This document shows positions 1 through 6,839 of a stretch of DNA of 22,570 bases, one piece after another. Numbering within the stretch: the first letter of the stretch is position 1; each line of letters starts with the position of its first letter. Origin of the DNA: Clostridiales bacterium (lineage in GTDB: Bacteria; Bacillota_A; Clostridia; Oscillospirales; Oscillospiraceae); contig JAAVHY010000039.1 of the NCBI GenBank assembly GCA_014799485.1, positions 1 to 22,570 on the forward strand. Reading direction: 5' to 3'. The position numbers and the translations under genes are program-made. The notes under the pieces are model-generated. The model was not told the DNA's origin, did not search any database, and saw only the letters and a list, made by a program, of their open reading frames with translations.

Positions 1-447
1 GATGATGACCTGCACGCCAGTGGCGTACTTATCGGTGAAGTCCATCACCAGGTCGCGGTCCTCGCGGTAGGACAGGCCGGCCAGCATCACGTCGCTGCGG
101 TTCTCCTGGACGGAGAGCAGGGCGGCGTCAAAGTCGATGTTGTCGATGACCAGCTCCAGGCCCAGCTTGTCGGCGATGGCCTGGGCAATCTCGGGGTCGA
201 TGCCGATGATGTTGCCGGCGTCGTCGGTCATCTCATAGGGAGGGAAGGCGGCGTTGGTCACCATGAGCAGCTTGCCCGGCTGGATCAGGTTGAGGTCGCC
301 ATCGCCCTGGTTGTCGGCGGGCTGGGTGTTGCCGGCGGCGGGGGTGTTGTTGGCGTCGTCGCCGCTGTTGGAGCAGGCACACAGGGCCAGCACCATGGTC
401 ATAGCCAGCAGCAGGGCTGCGAGTTTCTTCATAGTTTTCATTTTCAT
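1..447 (-). CDS. Amino-acid ABC transporter substrate-binding lipoprotein (partial, N-terminal part)
   Basis: The first 149 residues of an extracellular solute-binding protein (family 3, SBP_bac_3); the gene runs off the window's left edge. A basic N-terminus and hydrophobic stretch end in a lipobox LCAC (Cys25), so the mature protein should be a lipoprotein on the outer face of the membrane. A low-complexity Asn/Gly/Asp/Pro linker follows. The domain begins at about residue 58 with the family pattern VTNAAFPPYEM, then GIDPEIAQAIADKLG and DVMLAGLSYREDR, typical of binding proteins for polar amino acids. It would deliver its ligand to a membrane permease and ATPase encoded further left. The start at 447 follows AGGAG closely; an in-frame ATG at 441 has more usual spacing and is an alternative. 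Which amino acid is bound cannot be told. Confidence 0.93.
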   Translation of the reverse strand, partial: MKMKTMKKLAALLLAMTMVLALCACSNSGDDANNTPAAGNTQPADNQGDGDLNLIQPGKLLMVTNAAFPPYEMTDDAGNIIGIDPEIAQAIADKLGLELVIDNIDFDAALLSVQENRSDVMLAGLSYREDRDLVMDFTDKYATGVQVII

Positions 448-468
448 TCATCTCCTCGATAGTTTGCG

Positions 469-487
469 CACTGGCCGTCTGCCAGTG
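469..487. repeat. 7-bp inverted repeat at the expected transcript start
   Basis: CACTGGC and GCCAGTG are separated by 5 bases. The repeat lies just downstream of the -10 box of the binding-protein promoter, so it would be an operator at the transcription start or a hairpin at the 5' end of the mRNA. Confidence 0.4.
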
Positions 488-492
488 TGTGC

Positions 493-521
493 ATTATAAC
501 CTTTATGCAAAAAGAATGCAA
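493..521 (-). promoter_or_regulatory. Sigma-A promoter of the ABC binding-protein gene
   Basis: On the minus strand, -35 TTGCAT (516-521) and -10 TATAAT (493-498) are separated by 17 bases. The predicted start near 486 gives a leader of about 40 bases before the coding region. Confidence 0.8.
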
Positions 522-625
522 GAGGAAATTGAAGATATCCCCGGAAATCTGCGCTTTTCATGAATTCTGACGGACTTGGATGAAATCAGCATTCATTTTT
601 ATGCATATTTATAGGAATGTTTATG

Positions 626-664
626 CAAAAAGACGCGCCGCCGTGGAAGCCCGCGGCGGCGCGT
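626..664 (-). terminator. Rho-independent terminator of rny
   Basis: A perfect 11-bp GC-rich stem (arms 633-643 and 654-664) with a 10-base loop is followed on the minus strand by TCTTTTTG. It begins six bases after the rny stop codon. Confidence 0.85.
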
Positions 665-669
665 TTCAT

Positions 670-2229
670 TTATTTGGCATACTCGATCGCTTTGGTTTCC
701 CGGATCAGGTTCACCTTGATCTGGCCGGGATACTCCAGCTCGTCCTCGATCTTCTTGGCGATCTCCCGGGCCAGCAGCACCATGCGGTCCTCGGAGATGG
801 CCTCGGGGTTGACCATGATGCGCACCTCCCGGCCTGCCTGGATGGCGAAGGCCTTGTCCACCCCGGGGAAGGAGGAGGTCAGCTCCTCCAGCTTCTCCAG
901 CCGCTTGATGTAGTACTCCACATTCTCCTTGCGGGCGCCGGGGCGGGCGGCGGAGATGGCGTCGGCGGCCTGGACCAAGCAGGCGACGATGGTGCGGGCC
1001 TCCACGTCGCCGTGGTGGGCCTCGATGGCGTGGATGACGTTCTCGCTCTCCCGGTACTTCCGGGCCAGCTCCACGCCGATCTGCACGTGGGAGCCGTCCA
1101 CCTCGTGGTCGATGGACTTGCCCAGGTCGTGGAGCAGTCCGGCCCGCTTGGCCTCGGCCACGTTCACGCCGATCTCGGCGGCGAGCAGTCCGGCAAGCTG
1201 GGACACCTCGATGGAGTGGTTGAGCACGTTCTGGCCGTAGCTGGTGCGGTAGTGCTGGCGGCCCAGCAGCTTGACCAGCTCGGGGTTGAGGCCGTGGACG
1301 TTGGTCTCGAACACGGCCCGCTCGCCCTCGGCGCGGATGGTGGCGTCCACCTCCCGCTTGGCCTTCTCCACCATCTCCTCGATGCGGGTGGGGTGGATGC
1401 GGCCGTCCAGGATGAGCTTTTCCAAAGCCAGCCGGGCGATCTCCCGGCGCACCGGGTCGAAGCAGGACACGGTGATGGCCTCGGGGGTGTCGTCGATGAT
1501 GAGGTCCACGCCGGTCATGGTCTCCAGCGTGCGGATATTGCGGCCCTCGCGGCCGATGATGCGGCCCTTCATCTCGTCGTTGGGCAGGGGCACCACGGAC
1601 ACGGTGGCCTCCGCCACATGGTCGGCGGCGCAGCGCTGGATGGCCAGGGCGATCTGCTCCCGGGCGTAGACCTCCGCCTCCTCCTTGTAGCGGGCCTGGA
1701 TCTCCTTGAGCTTCAGGGCCTGCTCGTGGGTCACGTCGTCCTCCAGCTGCTCGATGAGGTAGCGCTTGGCCTCCTCCACCGTCAGGCCGGAGATGCGCTC
1801 CAGCAGCTCCAGCTGGCTGTTCTTCAGCCCGTCCAGCTCCTGCTTCTCCTGCTCCAGCTGGGCGATGCGGGCGGACACGTTCTCTTCCTTGCGCTCCAGG
1901 TTTTCCAGCTTGCGGTCCAGGTTCTCCTCCTTGGAGTTGAGCCGGTTCTCCTGGCGCTGGATCTCGCCGCGGCGGTCCTTGACCTCCTTGTCGAACTCGC
2001 TGCGGGCCTTGAGGATCTCCTCCTTGGCCTCCACGGTGGCCTCCCGCTTCTTGCTCTCGGCGCTCTTGATGGCGTCGTTGATGATGCGGCGGGCCTCCTC
2101 CTCGGCGGAGCCGATCTCCCGCTCGGCGGCGGCCTTCCGCCGCTGATAGCCCAGTACGGCGCCGGCGATCAGGCACACGAGGCCGACCACAACGGCGATG
2201 ATGACGGTTGCATAGACTGGCACTTGCAT
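670..2229 (-). CDS. rny: Ribonuclease Y
   Basis: Membrane-anchored endoribonuclease that initiates mRNA decay in Firmicutes. The 519 residues match the family length of about 520. Order: membrane segment at residues 5-27; a long charged coiled coil at about 28-200; a KH RNA-binding domain with the [11 protein letters not shown] loop (222-232); and an HD phosphohydrolase domain with LLHDLGK (His367-Asp368) and a later HHGD, which bind the catalytic metals. The start was set at the ATG at 2229 because AGGAGGTG lies about 10 bases upstream and it puts the membrane helix at the N-terminus. Reading further upstream would add 68 residues unlike the family. It appears monocistronic, with its own promoter at 2396-2425 and a strong terminator. 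In known bacteria it interacts with other RNA-degradation proteins; none is encoded nearby. Confidence 0.98.
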   Translation of the reverse strand: MQVPVYATVIIAVVVGLVCLIAGAVLGYQRRKAAAEREIGSAEEEARRIINDAIKSAESKKREATVEAKEEILKARSEFDKEVKDRRGEIQRQENRLNSKEENLDRKLENLERKEENVSARIAQLEQEKQELDGLKNSQLELLERISGLTVEEAKRYLIEQLEDDVTHEQALKLKEIQARYKEEAEVYAREQIALAIQRCAADHVAEATVSVVPLPNDEMKGRIIGREGRNIRTLETMTGVDLIIDDTPEAITVSCFDPVRREIARLALEKLILDGRIHPTRIEEMVEKAKREVDATIRAEGERAVFETNVHGLNPELVKLLGRQHYRTSYGQNVLNHSIEVSQLAGLLAAEIGVNVAEAKRAGLLHDLGKSIDHEVDGSHVQIGVELARKYRESENVIHAIEAHHGDVEARTIVACLVQAADAISAARPGARKENVEYYIKRLEKLEELTSSFPGVDKAFAIQAGREVRIMVNPEAISEDRMVLLAREIAKKIEDELEYPGQIKVNLIRETKAIEYAK

Positions 2230-2395
2230 CTGGGTCCCACACCTCCTGCTTCTTCGATTTTGATTTTTCTGAGAAAATAAGCAAAATAAGACGCGATGCG
2301 CCATACGGAGGCACACCGCGATAACCGAAAAACCACCCGCTCCGACCCGGTGCGGGCACAGGAATTGAGAGTCACATTGATCTGTTGGGAGTGTA

Positions 2396-2425
2396 TATAT
2401 ACAGGACGCCCAAGGGGCGATGCAA
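2396..2425 (-). promoter_or_regulatory. Probable promoter of rny
   Basis: On the minus strand, -35 TTGCAT (2420-2425) and -10 TATATA (2396-2401) are separated by 18 bases. This gives a leader of about 160 bases before rny. The gene-free stretch 2230-2598 holds this promoter, the hairpins at 2432-2458 and 2554-2587, and an AT-rich leader next to the ribosome site. I saw no riboswitch in it. Confidence 0.6.
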
Positions 2426-2431
2426 ACGCTC

Positions 2432-2458
2432 AAAACGCCGGGGGATCCGGGCGGTTTT
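2432..2458. other. Bulged hairpin upstream of the rny promoter
   Basis: AAAACGCC pairs with GGCGGTTTT with one bulged G, followed on the plus strand by T-rich sequence. It looks like a terminator on the plus strand, but no plus-strand gene precedes it. It may back up the terminator of the dnaC operon or be coincidental. Confidence 0.3.
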
Positions 2459-2553
2459 TCAAAATTACCTTTTCTTATTGTAAAGGTCTGGCGCTTTCAT
2501 GTCAAGTGGAAACTGAAAGATATTTTAGTAAGTTTATAGGAAATATATGAAAC

Positions 2554-2587
2554 GGGGAGGCCCCGGCATATCCGGCGGAGCCTCCCC
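2554..2587 (-). terminator. Terminator of the dnaD-dnaC operon
   Basis: GGGGAGGC/GCCTCCCC arms form an 8-bp stem, with an inner CCGG/CCGG pairing. On the minus strand it is followed by GTTTCATATATTT, a moderate T tract. It lies just after the stop codon of the helicase loader. Confidence 0.65.
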
Positions 2588-2598
2588 ATTGGGCTGGC

Positions 2599-3603
2599 CT
2601 ATGGGTCTTGGAGGCGCAGGTCGTTTCCGTAGAAGGTGAGCTCGCGGAACATCCCCCCGACGCGGGAGAACAGCTGGGGGGTGTACCGCTGGGCGATCTG
2701 CTCTTTGGACAGGTTGGTGGAGATGATGGTGTGCCGCCCGGCCTGGAGGCGGCTGTTCACCACTTCGTACAGGGAGGACTGGGCCAGCGGCGAGGTCAGC
2801 TCGCTGCCCAGGTCGTCCAGGATCAGCAGGTCGCAGCCCAGATAGCGCCGGGTGTCGTCCCGGGCCTGACGCTCCTCCCCGGCGTCCCGGGTGAAGCGCC
2901 GGGTCTCGAAGGCGGAGAACAGGTGGATGGCGGTGTCGTACACCACGGAGTACCCCCGTTTGGATACCTCCCGGGCGATACAGCCGGACAGGAAGGTCTT
3001 GCCCAGCCCGGTGCCGCCGGAAAACAGCAGGTTTTGCAGGGGGTAGTGGGGGAACTGCTTGGCGTAGCCCTCACACACCGTGACGATCCGGCGCATATTC
3101 TCCCGGGGGGAGCGGTCCTCCCCTTGCCAGGGGAGGTCGCTGTATACGTCCAGCCGCAGCCTGTCGAAATCCTGCTCGTCGGTGAGGTTCAGCAGGGCGG
3201 TGAGGGCGCGGAGCTGCTCCTGGGCGCACAGCTCCTTCAGGCAGGAGCACATACCGCCCTCCGTCCAGCCCGTGTCCCGGCACTTGGGGCAGACGGGGGT
3301 GTCGTCCAGAACATCGGGGCTGTGGCCCAGCCCCGCCAGCAGGGCGGCGCGCTCCGCTTGCAGGGCCTCGCTCCGCTGGCGGATGGCGGCGATCTCCGGG
3401 CCGTCGGGCCGGACAGGCGTCCCCCCCGTGGCCAGCCGGGCCAGGTCGGCCATGGTCCCCCGCAGGGCCAGGTCAAGCTGGCGCAGGCGGGGCTCTTTGG
3501 CGTACAGCTCCCGCTCCAGGGCATAGCGGCGGCGTTCGCGGTCTTCCCGGCGGCGCTCCAGGCGGGCCAGGGCCTTGCGCATCACAGTGGGCTCATAGGA
3601 CAA
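2599..3603 (-). CDS. DnaC/DnaI-type replicative helicase loader (AAA+ ATPase)
   Basis: A 334-residue ATPase of the DnaC/DnaI/IstB-like group, expected to load the hexameric replicative helicase at origins and stalled forks. The N-terminal third is charged and helical. A probable zinc site has Cys105, Cys108, Cys119 and Cys121, as in DnaI-type loaders. The AAA+ domain has Walker A GGTGLGKT (196-203), Walker B LLILDD (259-264), sensor-1 STN (295-297) and a likely arginine finger at Ser313-Arg314. The start is TTG at 3603, eight bases after AAGGGGG. The first ATG, at 3582, would be too far from that site. It begins one base after the stop of the DnaD-like gene, so the two are probably translationally coupled. 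IstB transposase helper proteins share the fold, but no transposase is nearby and the DnaD partner supports the replication role. Confidence 0.9.
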   Translation of the reverse strand: MSYEPTVMRKALARLERRREDRERRRYALERELYAKEPRLRQLDLALRGTMADLARLATGGTPVRPDGPEIAAIRQRSEALQAERAALLAGLGHSPDVLDDTPVCPKCRDTGWTEGGMCSCLKELCAQEQLRALTALLNLTDEQDFDRLRLDVYSDLPWQGEDRSPRENMRRIVTVCEGYAKQFPHYPLQNLLFSGGTGLGKTFLSGCIAREVSKRGYSVVYDTAIHLFSAFETRRFTRDAGEERQARDDTRRYLGCDLLILDDLGSELTSPLAQSSLYEVVNSRLQAGRHTIISTNLSKEQIAQRYTPQLFSRVGGMFRELTFYGNDLRLQDP

Positions 3604-3604
3604 A

Positions 3605-4570
3605 TCAGCCGCCCCCTTTCTGCTGTTCCTCTAAGAATTGATCCAGCCAGTCGTTGTTTTTCCGAATGCGCTCCTGGCTGGGCTGGAAGTCCCGGGGCCG
3701 GCCCTTGGCCGGCGGGGCCTGCCGCTTGGGGGGCCTGTCCCCCGCCTCCACTTGCTGGGGGGTCTGGTAGCCCGCCCCGTGCCAGGACTGCAAAATTTTG
3801 TTCATGTACGGCCAGTTCATGGCCTTTTTCTGGTACACTGTGCGCTCGTAGGCCATGCGGATCAGCTCGTCGCTGACCCCCATGCCCACCCAGGCGGCGA
3901 TGTACTCCCGCTCCTTTTCCACGGCGGGGCGGCGCTCCGTCACCCCCACCGCGGACAGCACGGCCCACTCACGCTGGTCCACCGCCTCCTGGCGGCGCAC
4001 ATAGTCCTCCGCCCGCTCCAGGGTGTCCACCCCAAGCCGTTTCCAGCGGAAGGCCTCCCGCTGGATCTGGGGCATCCGGGGGCAGGCGGCGGGGTTGCTC
4101 TTCTGCCGCCGTTCCCGGTGGATGACCCAGCCGGTGAGCTGCAGAATCACCTCGGCGGAAAGCCCCAGGTGGTCGTAGATGGTATACAGGCATTTCAAAT
4201 CGTTGTCGGTGAAGATGCGGTTCAGCCGCCCCTCCATCTCCCGGCACAGGCCCTGGAATCCCGGCTCCCGCTCCAGGGCGGCGGCGATTTCCGCGCGGCT
4301 GTACTCCGGCAGGCGGTCGTCCTGTTTGGGGGGCGGGGCGGGGGCATCCGCTGGGGCCTGGGCCAGCCCCAGCGCCGCCAGCCGTTCCCAGGCGGGGCGC
4401 AGGCGGGCGTCCTGCCAGCGCAGGCGGGCGGCGGCGCGGCCGGCGTCCCCGCCGCACTCTAAAAGGGCCAGGTAGAGCAGCGCCCCGTCCCCGTCGCTGG
4501 ACTCCACCAGCAGCCGGGCCGCCTGGGCGGACATGGACAGGATCTCGTTTGGCAATAACAATGCGGACAT
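3605..4570 (-). CDS. DnaD-domain primosome protein
   Basis: A 321-residue primosome component in the position that dnaB holds before dnaI in Bacillus. The N-terminal part (about 1-70) resembles a degenerate winged-helix DnaD_N region. A Pro-rich linker (75-88) leads to two DnaD/DnaB_2-like helical domains at about 88-195 and 205-265. The second ends with the diagnostic YMNKILQSW (255-263), matching the family's YxxxIxxxW. The basic tail is probably DNA-binding. Start: ATG at 4570 lies 10 bases after AAGGGGG; a GTG at 4576 is possible but only 4 bases from it. The inferred role is to remodel DNA and hand the helicase loader to the replication fork. It has its own promoter, divergent from the lipoprotein gene. 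Confidence 0.88.
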   Translation of the reverse strand: MSALLLPNEILSMSAQAARLLVESSDGDGALLYLALLECGGDAGRAAARLRWQDARLRPAWERLAALGLAQAPADAPAPPPKQDDRLPEYSRAEIAAALEREPGFQGLCREMEGRLNRIFTDNDLKCLYTIYDHLGLSAEVILQLTGWVIHRERRQKSNPAACPRMPQIQREAFRWKRLGVDTLERAEDYVRRQEAVDQREWAVLSAVGVTERRPAVEKEREYIAAWVGMGVSDELIRMAYERTVYQKKAMNWPYMNKILQSWHGAGYQTPQQVEAGDRPPKRQAPPAKGRPRDFQPSQERIRKNNDWLDQFLEEQQKGGG

Positions 4571-4610
4571 GGGCACGCTTCCCCCTTTCCCCGTTTTTCG
4601 TCAGGCTTCT

Positions 4611-4639
4611 ATTCTACAGGAAAGCCGCAAAAAAATCAA
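4611..4639 (-). promoter_or_regulatory. Promoter of the dnaD-dnaC operon
   Basis: On the minus strand, -35 TTGATT (4634-4639) and -10 TAGAAT (4611-4616) are separated by 17 bases, leaving a short leader before dnaD. Confidence 0.7.
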
Positions 4640-4650
4640 CCGCCCGGTTG
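4637..4650. promoter_or_regulatory. Dyad between divergent promoters
   Basis: CAACCG and CGGTTG arms are separated by two bases. The dyad overlaps the -35 box of the dnaD promoter and sits a few bases upstream of the -35 box of the lipoprotein promoter. A protein bound here could affect both; no regulator gene is adjacent. Confidence 0.35.
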
Positions 4651-4656
4651 GACGGC

Positions 4657-4684
4657 TTGCAAAACGGCGGGAGGGCGGTATAAT
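4657..4684 (+). promoter_or_regulatory. Promoter of the lipoprotein gene
   Basis: -35 TTGCAA (4657-4662) and -10 TATAAT (4679-4684) are separated by 16 bases, with a leader of about 26 bases. Confidence 0.7.
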
Positions 4685-4716
4685 GGAGGGGAGAACATCT
4701 CCCGGAGGCGAGGGCT

Positions 4717-5547
4717 GTGAAGAAAAAATATTGGCGTCTGCTCCTGTGCCTGCCCCTGCTGCTGACGCTGACGGGCTGCCCATTCCCATGGGTCGGGAAC
4801 GGGCTGGTGGACTACGAGATCGTCTACCCTTCCGGCCATGTCCAGAGCCGCGATACCTACCACTACCCCGGCGACAAGGCCGCCCCGGTAGAGGGGACGG
4901 ACTGGCAGCTGGCGTGGGAAAGGGCGGAGGACTGGGAAAAGTCCAAGAGCTATGATTTGCAGGTGCTGGACGGGGAAGGGGAGCTGCTGTACACCTACCC
5001 CGGCCTGGGCGACGCCCAGATGCGGGGGGAGGACGCCGGAGCGGGGGCCGTTTGGCTGTGTACGGAGGATTGGAACGCCGGCCCCCCGTACAGCTGCGGC
5101 TACACCAGCGGCGATTTGGAGGGGAGCGACCTGCTCCTGGTGGACATGGCGGACGGCACGGTGCTGTTCCAGAAGGAGCTGGGGGCAAACGAGCTGTTCC
5201 TCACCTGCCGGGAGGGTAAATGCTACTTTTACTACTGCGGCAGCGAGGCGGAGGAGCGTTTCTTCGGCCTGGTCAAGATCCCGGCCAAGAACTCCTGCGT
5301 CTATTACCGGGATACAGAGGATTGGGACGACCCGGTCCTGGTCCACGACTTCGGCTATGTGGAGTGGCTCGAGGACGAGTGGGACGAAAAGCTGACCGGC
5401 CGGTTCCGGCTCCGCTTCACCTTGGATGAGGACGCCGTCACCGTCACCGCCGTCGCCCGGGAGCGGCCCGATTTCGCCACCCAGCACTGGGAGGACGTGG
5501 AAAAGGCGTCTGTCACCATCCCCCTGAAAGAGCTGTACGCAGTGTGA
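4717..5547 (+). CDS. Putative lipoprotein of unknown function
   Basis: A 276-residue protein that I do not recognise. The N-terminus MKKK plus a Leu-rich helix ends at LTGC, so Cys21 should be lipid-modified and the protein anchored outside the membrane. The mature part is acidic and rich in Trp and Tyr, with alternating hydrophobic residues suggesting beta strands. Several segments, such as those around LLLVDMADGTVLFQKEL and GLVKIPAKN, resemble blades of beta-propeller or WD-like secreted proteins, but the repeat is not clear enough to name. The GTG start follows GGAGG by 8 bases. The gene is monocistronic, with its own promoter and a strong terminator. The divergent dnaD operon gives no hint of function. 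Confidence 0.8.
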   Translation: MKKKYWRLLLCLPLLLTLTGCPFPWVGNGLVDYEIVYPSGHVQSRDTYHYPGDKAAPVEGTDWQLAWERAEDWEKSKSYDLQVLDGEGELLYTYPGLGDAQMRGEDAGAGAVWLCTEDWNAGPPYSCGYTSGDLEGSDLLLVDMADGTVLFQKELGANELFLTCREGKCYFYYCGSEAEERFFGLVKIPAKNSCVYYRDTEDWDDPVLVHDFGYVEWLEDEWDEKLTGRFRLRFTLDEDAVTVTAVARERPDFATQHWEDVEKASVTIPLKELYAV

Positions 5548-5557
5548 TACAGAGCTT

Positions 5558-5589
5558 CGGCCCCGGCGCGACTGCGCCGGGGCCGTTTT
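5558..5589 (+). terminator. Strong terminator between convergent genes
   Basis: A 12-bp perfect GC-rich stem (5558-5569 and 5574-5585) with a 4-base loop, followed by TTTT. It ends the lipoprotein transcript. The convergent DUF3169 gene stops at 5594, so the hairpin may serve both directions. Confidence 0.88.
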
Positions 5590-5593
5590 CGAT

Positions 5594-6403
5594 TCAGTAT
5601 ACCGACGGGGAACCGGGCTTGGACAGCTTCAGGCACGTCCAGGAGTACACCGACTGCCCCACGCCCCAGATGACGCACACCGCCAGGGCGGGCGCGAAGC
5701 TCCAGTTGAAGAACATCCCGCCCAGGCCGAACACCGCCCACAGCGCCAAGCAGGTGTGGCACATGGCCTGGTACGCCTTAAAGGCGCACTGCCCGATGAC
5801 CAGCCGCTCCGCCTCGTCGCAGCTCTCGTACCACTTCTTCTGGAACTTGGTGTCGTACACCGAGCCCTGCTTCTCCGGATAGAGCCGTTTGGTGGTGTCC
5901 ACCAGCTTCTGCTGGAACACGGTGCTCAGGCCCAGGCCGCCCACCAGGAAGGCCGCCAGCCCGCCCCAGAACATGGCGGGGGCGATTTCCCGCTCCGTGC
6001 CCACGGTTTCCGTAAAGCCGGAGATCAGCGCCGCCAGCAGGAAAAAAGAGGCGATGAGTTCCATGCTCACGATCCAGATACAGACCGACAGCTTGGTCTC
6101 GATTTCACCGCTCACCGTTTCGTCCTCGCCGTCCCAGGCGGCGATCTGCTTTTTCGCGCCCAGGTAGATGGGCAGACAGACGGCCAGCGCCGCCACCGGA
6201 AGGATGAACAGCAGCCACCCGGCGATTTTTCGGGTGAAGAACAGTCCCGCGGCGGCCAGGATGTCCCCAAAGTCTCCGAAGCCCAAAAACGCCAGCCCCA
6301 GCCCCAGGGCGAGGCCGAAGATCAGGCTCAGGATCATGATGCCGATGAACTTGGGCAGGGCCTTTCTGTTTTCCTGCCTGATGGGGTCGTTGTTATTTTT
6401 CAT
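5594..6403 (-). CDS. DUF3169 family membrane protein
   Basis: A 269-residue integral membrane protein that fits the DUF3169 family, which has no established biochemical function. About six hydrophobic segments: roughly 19-41, 60-82, 106-129, 143-163, 212-231 and 234-256. Charged cytoplasmic loops sit between segments 2 and 3 and between 4 and 5; the latter contains YPEKQGSVYDTKFQKKWYESCDEAE. Its ATG overlaps the last 11 bases of the preceding XRE gene, so translation is coupled. Pairing of a small XRE repressor with a DUF3169 protein recurs in Firmicutes. The inferred arrangement is a membrane protein co-regulated with, and perhaps signalling to, its regulator. Confidence 0.82.
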   Translation of the reverse strand: MKNNNDPIRQENRKALPKFIGIMILSLIFGLALGLGLAFLGFGDFGDILAAAGLFFTRKIAGWLLFILPVAALAVCLPIYLGAKKQIAAWDGEDETVSGEIETKLSVCIWIVSMELIASFFLLAALISGFTETVGTEREIAPAMFWGGLAAFLVGGLGLSTVFQQKLVDTTKRLYPEKQGSVYDTKFQKKWYESCDEAERLVIGQCAFKAYQAMCHTCLALWAVFGLGGMFFNWSFAPALAVCVIWGVGQSVYSWTCLKLSKPGSPSVY

Positions 6404-6611
6404 GGTTCTCGTCCTCCTCCAAAATGAAGATGTCCTCCACCGTCACCCCGCAGATCCTGGCCAGGGTGAGGGCCAGCGTCACCGACGGCGAGTAGTCCCC
6501 CCGCTCGATGAGGCTGATGGTTTGCCGGGACACCCCGGCCATTCGCCCCAGCTCCTGCTGGTTGACGCCCAGCGCCGCCCGGCGCTCCTTCAATCGGTTT
6601 TTAAGCCCCAT
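6393..6611 (-). CDS. Small XRE-family transcriptional regulator
   Basis: A 72-residue stand-alone helix-turn-helix protein of the YozG/Cro type. The HTH spans residues 18-37, with LGVNQQELGRMAGVSRQ and TISLIERGDYSPS typical of the family, then LTLARICGVTVEDIF. No sensor domain is present. The start at 6611 was chosen because AGGAGG lies 6 bases upstream; an ATG at 6626 would overlap that ribosome site. The last 11 bases overlap the DUF3169 gene. Three matching dyads in its leader (6627-6686) suggest that it represses its own operon. Confidence 0.93.
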   Translation of the reverse strand: MGLKNRLKERRAALGVNQQELGRMAGVSRQTISLIERGDYSPSVTLALTLARICGVTVEDIFILEEDENHEK

Positions 6612-6626
6612 ACCATGCCTCCTCAA

Positions 6627-6644
6627 TGACAGATGCTCTTGTCA
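6627..6644. promoter_or_regulatory. Operator-like dyad 1 (xre leader)
   Basis: TGACAG-N6-TTGTCA, read on the plus strand. It is nearest to the xre ribosome site and in register with two further copies 21 and 42 bp away. Confidence 0.65.
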
Positions 6645-6647
6645 TTC

Positions 6648-6665
6648 TGACAATCTTCTTTGTCG
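6648..6665. promoter_or_regulatory. Operator-like dyad 2 (xre leader)
   Basis: TGACAA-N6-TTGTCG, one mismatch from perfect symmetry. It begins exactly 21 bp after copy 1. Confidence 0.65.
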
Positions 6666-6668
6666 TTT

Positions 6669-6686
6669 TGACAACTATCTTTGTCA
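6669..6686. promoter_or_regulatory. Operator-like dyad 3 (xre leader)
   Basis: TGACAA-N6-TTGTCA, perfectly symmetrical arms. It begins exactly 21 bp after copy 2 and covers the predicted transcription start. Confidence 0.7.
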
Positions 6687-6691
6687 TTCAT

Positions 6692-6720
6692 AGGATAGCA
6701 CAGCCGCGCCGCCCTGTCAA
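6692..6720 (-). promoter_or_regulatory. Promoter of the xre-DUF3169 operon
   Basis: On the minus strand, a consensus -35 TTGACA (6715-6720) and -10 TATCCT (6692-6697) are separated by 17 bases, with a TG extended -10. The start is predicted near 6685, inside operator copy 3. Confidence 0.82.
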
Positions 6721-6765
6721 GGACGTTTCAGAAATTTTTCAAAAGTGTAAAATCTTTCCCAGGGC

Positions 6766-6794
6766 TTGTCAGACCGCGTCGAATTATGTAAAAT
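6766..6794 (+). promoter_or_regulatory. Promoter of the SLH-lysozyme gene
   Basis: -35 TTGTCA (6766-6771) and -10 TAAAAT (6789-6794) are separated by 17 bases. It is divergent from the xre promoter. Confidence 0.65.
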
Positions 6795-6839
6795 AAAAGG
6801 TACGACACCACCCACCCCCCTATGTGGAAAGGAGATTCC

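Noticed and set aside
580..2280. 566-residue open frame on the plus strand opposite rny
   Set aside because: Antisense to the unmistakable RNase Y gene. Leu/Gly/Val/His-rich composition is typical of the reverse complement of GC-rich coding sequence; no ribosome site or recognisable domain.
2230..2395. Riboswitch or T-box in the rny leader
   Set aside because: No conserved riboswitch core or T-box sequence could be recognised in the 160-base leader.
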